A stretch of 41,499 bases of DNA. Source: Streptomyces sp. A1136. Its GTDB lineage: Bacteria > Actinomycetota > Actinomycetes > Streptomycetales > Streptomycetaceae. The stretch's first letter is position 1. Every line of letters starts with the position of its first letter. A model generated the notes under the pieces. It was not told the DNA's origin. It worked only from the letters and a program-made list of their open reading frames with translations, and ran no database searches. The stretch is from contig NZ_SSBJ01000050.1 in the NCBI RefSeq assembly GCF_004795055.1, positions 1 to 41,499 on the forward strand, in the 5' to 3' direction. Positions 1 through 6,540 of this stretch are shown one piece after another. The position numbers and the translations under genes are program-made.

Positions 1-274
1 AGAAGCCGGTCGGCGCCACCGACATCAGCTTGAGTTGGCGCAGGCGCGCCTGGAGCTCGCGGATCTGGTCGCTCTCGTCGCCGTTGGCCATGATCGGCTT
101 GACGGTCGGCGACTGCGAGGCGGACGCCGAGGGGGAGGACACCGCCGTGGGCGCGGACGAGGCCGGGGAAGGGGAGCCCGAGGCCCCCGACTTCTGCGGC
201 CCGCAGGCGGTCGCGGCGAGCGCGACGGCGGTGGCGACTCCCAGCGTGCGGATTATTGCCTTCTGACGGTGCAT
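1..274 (-). CDS. Lipoprotein with peptidoglycan-binding domain (partial, 3' part outside window)
   Basis: Read on the minus strand from the ATG at 272-274, the protein begins MHRQKAIIRTLG and continues with a hydrophobic stretch ending in LAATAC, a lipobox with the lipidated Cys near residue 24. A Ser/Pro/Ala-rich linker of about 30 residues follows, then SDQIRELQARLRQL near residues 67-80, which looks like the first helix of a PG_binding_1 repeat. In Streptomyces such proteins are usually cell-wall-active enzymes, often L,D-transpeptidases, but the catalytic part lies off the window, so the enzyme class is inference. A G-rich run just upstream (about 279-284) may be the ribosome binding site. 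The gene is divergent from the mutase gene. Confidence 0.65.
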   Translation of the reverse strand, partial: MHRQKAIIRTLGVATAVALAATACGPQKSGASGSPSPASSAPTAVSSPSASASQSPTVKPIMANGDESDQIRELQARLRQLKLMSVAPTGF

Positions 275-434
275 GACGGCCCCCCGTTTGTTCTCCGATG
301 TGTAAGTAGGTGATGCGTGGCGGGCGTGGACAGTTGCGGACGCCCCCGCGATGTTGCGCCATTGTGACCAGCGGCCGTCACGGCGGGGTCCGGGCGGTGA
401 TCCCGGGCCGGCCGGAACCACGGAGGAGTGGGTC

Positions 435-2027
435 ATGGTTCGTCCCCCAGCAAGCACCGAGAGCGGAATCCCCATCGAGCCGGTGTACGGCCCCGAGGCC
501 CTCGCGGACTGGGACCCCGCCGTCAGCCTGGGGGTACCCGGGGACTACCCCTACACCCGGGGGGTCTATCCCACGATGTACACCGGACGGCCCTGGACGA
601 TGCGCCAGTACGCGGGCTTCGGTACCGCCGCCGAGTCCAACGCCCGCTACCGGGCCCTGATCGAGGGCGGCGGCACCGGGCTGTCGGTCGCCTTCGACCT
701 GCCGACCCAGATGGGACACGACTCCGACGCCCCGCTCGCCCACGGCGAGGTCGGGAAGGTCGGCGTCGCCATCGACTCCGTCGAGGACATGCGGCTGCTC
801 TTCCACGGGATTCCCCTGGACCGGGTCTCGACCTCCATGACCATCAACGCCCCGGCGGCGCTGCTGCTGCTGATGTACCAGCTCGTGGCCGAGGAGGAGG
901 GCATCGCGGCCGACCGACTCACCGGGACGATCCAGAACGACGTGCTCAAGGAGTACATCGCGCGCGGGACCTACATCTTCCCGCCCGGCCCGTCGCTGCG
1001 GCTGACGGCGGACATCTTCCGGTACTGCCGGGCCGAGATCCCGAAGTGGAACACCATTTCCATCTCCGGCTACCACATGGCGGAGGCCGGGGCCTCGCCC
1101 GCGCAGGAGATCGCCTTCACCCTGGCCGACGCGATCGCGTACGTGCGTACCGCCCTCGCCGCGGGCATGCCGGTCGACGACTTCGCCCCCCGGCTGTCGT
1201 TCTTCTTCGTGGCCCGGACGACCCTGTTGGAGGAGGTCGCCAAGTTCCGCGCCGCCCGGCGGATCTGGGCCCGGGTCATGCGCGAGGAGTTCGGCGCCCG
1301 CGATCCGAAGTCGCTGATGCTGCGCTTCCACACCCAGACGGCCGGCGTACAGCTGACGGCCCAGCAGCCCGAGCTGAACCTCGTGCGGGTGGCGGTCCAG
1401 GCGCTGGCCGCGGTGCTGGGCGGCACGCAGTCCCTGCACACCAACGCCTTCGACGAGGCGATCGCGCTTCCCACGGACAAGTCGGCGCGGCTCGCGCTGC
1501 GCACCCAGCAGGTGCTCGCGCACGAGACCGACGTGCCGCACACGGTGGACCCGTTCGCGGGGTCGTACGCGGTTGAGCGGATGACGGACGAGTTGGAGGC
1601 GGCCGTGCGCGCGCTCATGCGACGCGTGGAGGAACTGGGCGGGGCGGTCGCCGCGATCGAGGCCGGGTTCCAGAAGGGCGAGATCGAGCGGAACGCGTAC
1701 CGCCTCGCGCGCGAGCAGGAGGCGGGCGAACGGGTCGTGGTGGGCGTCAACCGGTTCGCACTCGCGGAGGAGGAACGGTACGAACCGCTGCGGGTGGACC
1801 CGGCGATCGAGGCGCGTCAGTGCGAGGCGCTGACGCGGCTGCGCGCGGAACGCGACGGGGCGGCGGTGACGGCGGCGCTGGACGGGCTGCGGGCGGCGGC
1901 GGCCGACGCCACGGCGAACGTGCTCTACCCGATGAAGGAGGCCCTGCGGGTCCGGGCCACGGTGGGCGAGGTGTGCGGGGCGCTGCGGGAGGTGTGGGGC
2001 ACGTACGTACCGGTGGACGCCTTCTGA
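435..2027 (+). CDS. Acyl-CoA mutase large subunit, methylmalonyl-CoA mutase family, no B12 domain
   Basis: This 530-residue protein belongs to the B12-dependent acyl-CoA mutase family (carbon-skeleton rearrangement of short-chain acyl-CoAs). The start is the ATG at 435, eight bases after GGAGG (422-426). The substrate-binding segment GVYPTMYTGRPWTMRQYAGF (residues 43-62) carries the Tyr (Y59) and Arg residues matching Tyr89 and Arg87 of Propionibacterium methylmalonyl-CoA mutase. R189 matches Arg207, and H214 in SGYHMAEAGA matches His244. Isobutyryl-CoA mutases replace the first and third of these with Phe and Gln, so this protein looks suited to a substrate with a free carboxylate. It ends without the C-terminal cobalamin-binding domain (no DxHxxG), so it should need a separate small subunit, which is not in this window. 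Exact substrate unknown. Confidence 0.85.
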   Translation: MVRPPASTESGIPIEPVYGPEALADWDPAVSLGVPGDYPYTRGVYPTMYTGRPWTMRQYAGFGTAAESNARYRALIEGGGTGLSVAFDLPTQMGHDSDAPLAHGEVGKVGVAIDSVEDMRLLFHGIPLDRVSTSMTINAPAALLLLMYQLVAEEEGIAADRLTGTIQNDVLKEYIARGTYIFPPGPSLRLTADIFRYCRAEIPKWNTISISGYHMAEAGASPAQEIAFTLADAIAYVRTALAAGMPVDDFAPRLSFFFVARTTLLEEVAKFRAARRIWARVMREEFGARDPKSLMLRFHTQTAGVQLTAQQPELNLVRVAVQALAAVLGGTQSLHTNAFDEAIALPTDKSARLALRTQQVLAHETDVPHTVDPFAGSYAVERMTDELEAAVRALMRRVEELGGAVAAIEAGFQKGEIERNAYRLAREQEAGERVVVGVNRFALAEEERYEPLRVDPAIEARQCEALTRLRAERDGAAVTAALDGLRAAAADATANVLYPMKEALRVRATVGEVCGALREVWGTYVPVDAF

Positions 2028-2099
2028 CCCTGTGAGCTTGCTTTCAGCCGCCGACCGACGGATATCGGCCTGTCGTACCAGCGTGGGACACTCCCTCCC

Positions 2100-2744
2100 A
2101 TGCTGGGTGTCACCGATCTGCCGACCTATCTCGCCGGCCTTGTCCTCATCGTCCTCCTGCCGGGACCGAACTCCCTCTACGTGTTGTCCGTCGCCGCCCG
2201 CAAGGGTGTCCGCGAGGGGTACAAGGCCGCCTCCGGGGTGTTCACCGGGGACACCGTCCTCATGTTCCTCACCGCCGCCGGGGCCGGAGCGCTGCTCAAG
2301 GCCAGCCCGGTGGTGTTCACCCTGGTCAAGTTCCTCGGGGCGGGGTACCTGGCGTGGCTCGCGGTCGGAATGATGCGAACGGCGTGGGGCTTGTGGCGCC
2401 ACCGGGCGGCCCGGCAGGAGGAGGCCCTGGCCGAACCCGAGGTGCAGGACGAGCGGCCGTACCGGCGGGCGCTGGTGGTGAGCCTGTTCAACCCCAAGGC
2501 GATCTTGTTCCTGCTGTCGTTCTTCGTGCAGTTCGTGGACCCCGGCTACGCCTACCCCGCCCTGTCGTTCCTGCTGCTGGGGACGTTGTCGCAGCTGGCG
2601 AGCTTCCTGTACCTGTCGACGCTGATATTCACCGGGACCCGGCTGTCGGCCGCCTTCCGCCGCCGCCGGCGGCTCTCGGCGGGCGCGACCTCGGCCGCGG
2701 GCGTCCTCTTCCTCGGCTTCGCGGCGAAGCTGGCGACGGGCTGA
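2100..2744 (+). CDS. leuE: Leucine efflux protein, LysE/RhtB family
   Basis: A 214-residue, multi-spanning membrane protein of the LysE/RhtB amino-acid exporter family. Several segments closely resemble E. coli LeuE: VLLPGPNSLYVL near residue 20, GVFTGDTVLMFL near 50, NPKAILFLLSFFVQF near 134-148, and GFAAKLATG at the C-terminus. It probably exports leucine and related hydrophobic amino acids by proton exchange. The ATG at 2100 has no Shine-Dalgarno sequence; GACACT at 2087-2092 lies seven bases upstream, so a leaderless transcript is possible. The stop codon (2742-2744) falls inside a tandem 8-bp repeat, but every frame change within that repeat lies downstream of the stop. Confidence 0.87.
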   Translation: MLGVTDLPTYLAGLVLIVLLPGPNSLYVLSVAARKGVREGYKAASGVFTGDTVLMFLTAAGAGALLKASPVVFTLVKFLGAGYLAWLAVGMMRTAWGLWRHRAARQEEALAEPEVQDERPYRRALVVSLFNPKAILFLLSFFVQFVDPGYAYPALSFLLLGTLSQLASFLYLSTLIFTGTRLSAAFRRRRRLSAGATSAAGVLFLGFAAKLATG

Positions 2745-2781
2745 CGGGCTGACGGGCTGACGGGCTGACGGGCTGACGGGC
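2735..2781. repeat. Tandem 8-bp repeat at the 3' end of leuE
   Basis: Five perfect copies of GACGGGCT run from 2735 to 2774, followed by a partial copy to about 2781. The first copy contains the leuE stop codon, so copy-number change would not alter the protein. The array marks the junction between intact leuE and the decayed region that follows. Confidence 0.95.
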
Positions 2782-2796
2782 CGGCGCGCGCGCGGT

Positions 2797-3021
2797 TCAG
2801 CGCAGGCGGCGCAGCACGCGGCGGCCCACCCGGCGCAGCAGCGGGCTGTGCGTCAGGAAGGCCGGCCGCGCGGCGACGCCGCCCGGCAGCCCCGGCACCG
2901 TCAGCCTGCGCCGGGCGAAGTACCGCCGCGTCCGCGGGGTCAACGAGCCCGCGAGGTAGGCCCGCGCCTCCGTGCGCCGCTCGGGCAGCTCGGCCGCGGC
3001 GAGCGGCTGCGCCGCTGGCAC
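2797..3021 (-). pseudogene. Possible C-terminal relic of an unidentified gene
   Basis: The minus strand can be read as an Arg-rich C-terminus containing RTEARAYLAGSLTPRTRRYF and ending in RRVGRRVLRRLR, with a stop at 2797-2799. The frame stays open upstream past 3100 but becomes Pro/Gly-rich and shows no recognisable domain or credible start. I do not recognise the family. Its position, tail to tail with the relic at 3126-3663, suggests that the 5' parts of two convergent genes were lost and the remainders joined. It could also be a non-coding open frame in very GC-rich DNA. Confidence 0.3.
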
Positions 3022-3125
3022 CGCACCGGCGGCGGGACCGAGTCCCGGGTGCGGGAGTTCGCGTACGCCCCGGTGTCGGGGACCGCACGGCGCCGGCTCA
3101 CCCCGGGGGGCGCCGCCGGGTACGG

Positions 3126-3663
3126 GTGTTCACCTCGATGCCGGTCACACCGCTGCCCGGGATGGAGCTGAGGGTCAACGACTTCGCCTGGACCCGTTCC
3201 CGCTTCGGCCCGCCGCGCCTGACCGAGGGCACCGACCTGGTCGGCACCTCGCTGGTGGAGACGGGGGTGGTGGACCCGGCCCGCTACCTCGACGCCGCGT
3301 CGCGCCCTGACCCGGGAGCACGGCGCGACGCGGTACTTCGCGCACCGCCGGGAGTCCCCGCTGAAGCTGCGGACGCTGAGCGAGGCCGCCGGGCTGGAGA
3401 TCGTCCGCCCCGACCTGCCGCTTGAGCTCATCGCCCGGCGTGGACCGGTGGGCCGGACCATCGTCAGCTTCCCGTCCACGGTCGTCGACACGCTGCCGTA
3501 CGCCCTGGCCGGTACCGGCGTCACCGTCGCCGTATGCGATGTCGAGCCGGCCTGGCTCACGGCCGACGCCTCACCCCGGGCCCGGGGCTTCCTCGCGCGG
3601 GTCACCGACACCGCCCGTGATGTGCGCAGACTCCCCGCCCAGGCGGCTCCGGCGGCCGGATGA
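3126..3663 (+). pseudogene. Frameshifted relic of a polysialyltransferase-like glycosyltransferase
   Basis: Two adjacent frames make one protein. From 3126 the frame reads FTSMPVTPLPGMEL through VVDPARYLDAA near 3290. A one-base shift between about 3290 and 3305 then moves into the frame of ALTREHGATRYFAHRRESP, continuing to GRTIVSFPSTVVDTLPYALA (from about 3451) and a stop at 3661-3663. The joined sequence resembles the C-terminal half of the polysialyltransferase-like proteins of streptomycete cell-wall glycopolymer loci; that family assignment is from memory and moderate. The N-terminal half is missing and further upstream frames look scrambled, so this is a dead remnant. Confidence 0.55.
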
Positions 3664-3757
3664 GCGCGCGAGTTTACCCTCCGGCGCAACCGGTCATGCG
3701 TCCGGAGGCCGGGTTTCTATCCCCTAACGGCATGAACTTTTTGTGATCTCCGGCCAG

Positions 3758-3788
3758 TTGACCCATCCGTGCGCCTAACCTTCAACGG
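3758..3788 (+). promoter_or_regulatory. Putative promoter of the M20 amidohydrolase gene
   Basis: TAACCT at 3776-3781 fits the actinobacterial -10 pattern TANNNT and ends seven bases before the GTG at 3789, the arrangement seen in leaderless transcripts. TTGACC at 3758-3763 resembles a -35 element but the 12-base spacing is too short for it to be the partner, so only the -10 is proposed with any weight. Confidence 0.4.
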
Positions 3789-5045
3789 GTGAACCAGTTG
3801 ATGTCCCGCGAGTCCCAGACCGCCCTGCCCGGCACGCCCGACCGGCCCGAGCTGCCCGGCACGCTTCCGGACCACCTGCGTGCCGAACTGATCGCCTTCC
3901 GCCGGGACCTGCACATGCATCCCGAGCTCGGGCACCAGGAGTTCCGCACCACGGCCGCGATCAAGGCCCGGCTGGAAAAAGCCGGCCTGCGACCACGGGT
4001 GCTGAGCACCGGCACCGGCCTGATCTGTGACGTCGGCACCTGGGACGGGGTGCGGCCCGTGCTCGCCCTGCGCGCGGACATCGACGCCCTGCCCATCCCG
4101 GACACCAAGTCCCACGTCGAGTACCGCTCGACCTTCCCCGACCGGGCGCACGCCTGCGGCCACGACGTCCACACCGTGACCGTGCTCGGCGCCGGCCTGG
4201 TGCTCGCCGAGCTCGACCGGCAGGGCCTGCTGCCGCAGCCGGTGCGGCTGCTGTTCCAGCCCGCGGAGGAAGTCCTGCCGGGTGGTGCCAGCGACGCCAT
4301 CGAGGACGGGGTGCTGGACGGCGTCGGGAAGATCATCGCGGTGCACTGCGACCCCCGCGTCGACGCCGGGAAGATCGGGCTGCGCCCGGGCCCCATCACC
4401 TCGGCCTGCGACCGGCTGGAGGTCGCCCTCGCGGGCCCCGGCGGTCACACGGCCCGCCCCCACCTGACCACCGACCTCGTCACGGCGGCCGCCCGCGTCG
4501 CCGTCGACGTGCCGGCGGTGCTGGCCCGGCGGATGGACGCCCGCTCGGGCATGTCCGTCACCTGGGGCCGGATCGAGGCGGGGCACGCCTGCAACGTCAT
4601 CCCGATGCACGCGGAGCTGTCGGGAACCGTGCGGTGCCTGGACCTGAACGCCTGGCACGAGGCCCCCGACCAGATCCACGCGGCGATCGACGAGGTCGCC
4701 GCCCTGCACGGGGCCAAGTCCGAGATCACCTACGTCCGGGGCGTGCCCCCCGTGGTCAATGACCCGCTGGTCACCGAGCTGCTGCGGGAGGCGATGGCGG
4801 CCCGGCGCGGCCCCGGGGCGATCGAGGACACCGAGCAGAGCCTGGGCGGCGAGGACTTCTCCTGGTACCTGGAGCACGTCCCGGGCGCCATGGCCCGCCT
4901 CGGGGTGCACAAGCCGGGCGACCCGGCCAAGCGGGACCTGCACCGCGGCGACTTCGACGTGGACGAGTCCGCGATCGCCGTCGGCGTCGAGTTCTTCACG
5001 GCCGCCGCGCTGCTCGACGGGCGGCGCGCCAGGCCCCCCCGGTAA
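3789..5045 (+). CDS. M20 family metallopeptidase / amidohydrolase
   Basis: A 418-residue cytosolic M20D-type amidohydrolase, the family that cleaves N-acyl or amide bonds of amino-acid derivatives. RRDLHMHPELGHQE (residues 38-51), LALRADIDALP (near 95), HACGHDVHT (near 119) and LFQPAEE (near 158) are the familiar metal-site and catalytic segments, with GGEDFSWYL near the C-terminus. The GTG at 3789 is chosen because a -10-like TAACCT lies seven bases upstream; the ATG at 3801 is an alternative. It lies just before the nucleoside transporter but carries no CTACGCGCGTAG site, so it is probably not part of that regulon. Substrate unknown. Confidence 0.88.
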   Translation: MNQLMSRESQTALPGTPDRPELPGTLPDHLRAELIAFRRDLHMHPELGHQEFRTTAAIKARLEKAGLRPRVLSTGTGLICDVGTWDGVRPVLALRADIDALPIPDTKSHVEYRSTFPDRAHACGHDVHTVTVLGAGLVLAELDRQGLLPQPVRLLFQPAEEVLPGGASDAIEDGVLDGVGKIIAVHCDPRVDAGKIGLRPGPITSACDRLEVALAGPGGHTARPHLTTDLVTAAARVAVDVPAVLARRMDARSGMSVTWGRIEAGHACNVIPMHAELSGTVRCLDLNAWHEAPDQIHAAIDEVAALHGAKSEITYVRGVPPVVNDPLVTELLREAMAARRGPGAIEDTEQSLGGEDFSWYLEHVPGAMARLGVHKPGDPAKRDLHRGDFDVDESAIAVGVEFFTAAALLDGRRARPPR

Positions 5046-5130
5046 AAGTCAGGGCAAAATCTGTACAACATCTGAGCGGCCCTCGGCGCACCTGTCCAGC
5101 CCTTGGTATGCAAGGGCTGGGCGTGTGACT

Positions 5131-5157
5131 GTTACTGATCGGTCACTGTCCGGTTCG
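5131..5157 (+). promoter_or_regulatory. 11-nt direct repeats of AfsQ1/GlnR/PhoP type upstream of the BMP gene
   Basis: GTTAC (5131-5135), six bases, GTCAC (5142-5146) exactly fits the GTnAC-N6-GTnAC pattern reported for AfsQ1. A third unit starting GTTCG lies at 5153, giving an 11-base period. PhoP boxes are also built from 11-nt direct repeats and GlnR boxes share GTnAC-N6, so the binding protein is uncertain. The presence of afsQ1 26 kb away makes AfsQ1 a fair candidate. Confidence 0.5.
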
Positions 5158-5189
5158 CGACGATCCGATAACGACTCCTGAACGGGCTC

Positions 5190-5216
5190 TTAACTGACAT
5201 CTACGCGCGTTACGAT
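5190..5216 (+). promoter_or_regulatory. Operator (imperfect CTACGCGCGTAG) and core promoter of the BMP gene
   Basis: CTACGCGCGTTA at 5201-5212 matches ten of the twelve bases of the palindrome shared by six promoters in this window. A likely -10, TACGAT, is at 5211-5216 and overlaps the operator's right end; TTAACT at 5190-5195 is a possible -35 with a short 15-base spacer. A repressor bound here would cover the promoter. Confidence 0.7.
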
Positions 5217-5273
5217 CGCCGCGAAACCAGCGCCGGTCGTGGCGCTTCGGTCAGGTTTTGAAGGAGCCTCCCC

Positions 5274-6338
5274 TTGCGCCGGATCACCAGGATCGCCACC
5301 GTGGGCATCGCGTCCGCGGCGCTGGCCCTCTCGGCCACCGCCTGTGGCGGAAAGAAGTCGTCGGACGCCACGTCCTCCAGCTCGTCCTCCGGGACGAAGG
5401 AGCAGAGCGCCGCCATCGCGTACGACATCGGCGGCCGCGGCGACCAGTCGTTCAACGACGCCGCCTACGCCGGTCTTGAGAAGGCGAAGGCCGAACTCAA
5501 GATCAAGACCGCCGAGGCCGAGCCCACCGAGGGCGAGTCCGAGGCCGACAAGGTCCAGCGCCTGACCGAGCTCGCGCGCAAGGGCAACAACCCGGTCATC
5601 GGCGTCGGTTTCTCCTACGCCCCGGCCATCAAGAAGGTCGCGCCGAAGTTCCCGAACACCACGTTCGGCATCATCGACGACACCTCGGTGACCGACAAGA
5701 ACATCGCCAACCTCGTCTTCAACGAGGAGCAGGGTTCGTACCTGGCCGGCGTCGCCGCCGCCAAGGCCTCGAAGTCCGGCACGGTCGGCTTCATCGGCGG
5801 TGTCGAGGTTCCGCTGATCAAGAAGTTCGAGGCGGGCTTCACGCAGGGCGTCAAGGACACCAACCCGAACGCCAAGGTGCTGTCGGCCTACCTGACGCAG
5901 CCGCCGGACTTCTCCGGTTTCGCCAAGCCCGACCTCGGCAAGGCCACCGCCAAGGGCCAGCTCGACGCCGGCGCCGACGTGATCTACGCCGCCGCCGGTC
6001 TCGCCGGTTCGGGTGCGATCGAGGCCACCGCCACCGCCGGCAAGTGGGCGATCGGTGTCGACTCCGACCAGTACAACCAGGCCGGTCTGTCGAAGTACAA
6101 GGACCACATCCTGACCTCGGTCACCAAGGACGTCTCCGCCGCGGTCTTCAACGAGATCAAGTCGGTCGCGGACGGCAAGCCGCAGACCGGTGAGGTCCGC
6201 TACGGCCTGGACAAGAACGGCGTCGGCCTGGCCGACTCCAACCCCGAGTACAAGAAGATGGCCGACGTCATCGCCGCGGTGGAGAAGGCCAAGGCCGACA
6301 TCATCGCGAAGAAGATCACCGTCAAGACCGCCCCGTAA
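5274..6338 (+). CDS. BMP family nucleoside-binding lipoprotein of an ABC transporter
   Basis: A 354-residue substrate-binding lipoprotein of the basic membrane protein (BMP/PnrA) family, which binds purine and pyrimidine nucleosides and delivers them to an ABC importer. Translation starts at TTG 5274, seven bases after AAGGAG (5261-5266). The signal peptide is residues 1-23 with lipobox SATAC and Cys24, so the protein is anchored to the outer face of the membrane. YDIGGRGDQSFNDAAYAGL (near residues 50-68) and NPVIGVGFSYAPAI (near 104) are typical of the family. A strong terminator-like hairpin follows, then the ATPase gene with its own operator. This suggests that the lipoprotein is made in excess of the rest of the transporter. 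Confidence 0.93.
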   Translation: MRRITRIATVGIASAALALSATACGGKKSSDATSSSSSSGTKEQSAAIAYDIGGRGDQSFNDAAYAGLEKAKAELKIKTAEAEPTEGESEADKVQRLTELARKGNNPVIGVGFSYAPAIKKVAPKFPNTTFGIIDDTSVTDKNIANLVFNEEQGSYLAGVAAAKASKSGTVGFIGGVEVPLIKKFEAGFTQGVKDTNPNAKVLSAYLTQPPDFSGFAKPDLGKATAKGQLDAGADVIYAAAGLAGSGAIEATATAGKWAIGVDSDQYNQAGLSKYKDHILTSVTKDVSAAVFNEIKSVADGKPQTGEVRYGLDKNGVGLADSNPEYKKMADVIAAVEKAKADIIAKKITVKTAP

Positions 6339-6367
6339 GGGACGGGCCTGACGGCCGAACGGTCTTC

Positions 6368-6404
6368 GGGGTCCGGGTAGCGGCTCTGCCGCCACCCGGA
6401 CCCC
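6368..6404 (+). terminator. Long stem-loop between the BMP gene and the ATPase gene
   Basis: A 17-base left arm (6368-6384) starting GGGGTCCGGGT pairs with 6388-6404 ending ACCCGGACCCC, with one A-C mismatch and a TCT loop. It has no T-run. It could be a terminator, or a 3' stabiliser that lets the binding-protein mRNA outlast a read-through transcript. Confidence 0.8.
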
Positions 6405-6453
6405 GCCCCGCGTCACATGGCCACCCGGCCACCAGTTTTCACTTCCGACAGTG

Positions 6454-6465
6454 CTACGCGCGTAG
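6454..6465 (+). promoter_or_regulatory. Perfect CTACGCGCGTAG operator upstream of the ABC ATPase gene
   Basis: Perfect 12-bp palindrome, about 75 bases before the start of the ATPase coding frame and downstream of the terminator-like hairpin. It suggests a second, separately controlled promoter for the transporter core genes. I could not assign a convincing -35/-10 pair here. Confidence 0.75.
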
Positions 6466-6540
6466 AGGAACCGTGGACGCGGTACCTTCTCTCACCGCCC
6501 TGTCCCCCTGCCTTCCGCTCCTTCGCGCCAAGGAGAGTGC

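Noticed and set aside
378..2402. Long minus-strand open frame (about 670 codons) opposite the mutase and leuE
   Set aside because: It is an antisense shadow of high-GC third-position bias; the translation is Arg/Gly/His-rich with no domain, while the plus strand encodes clear families.
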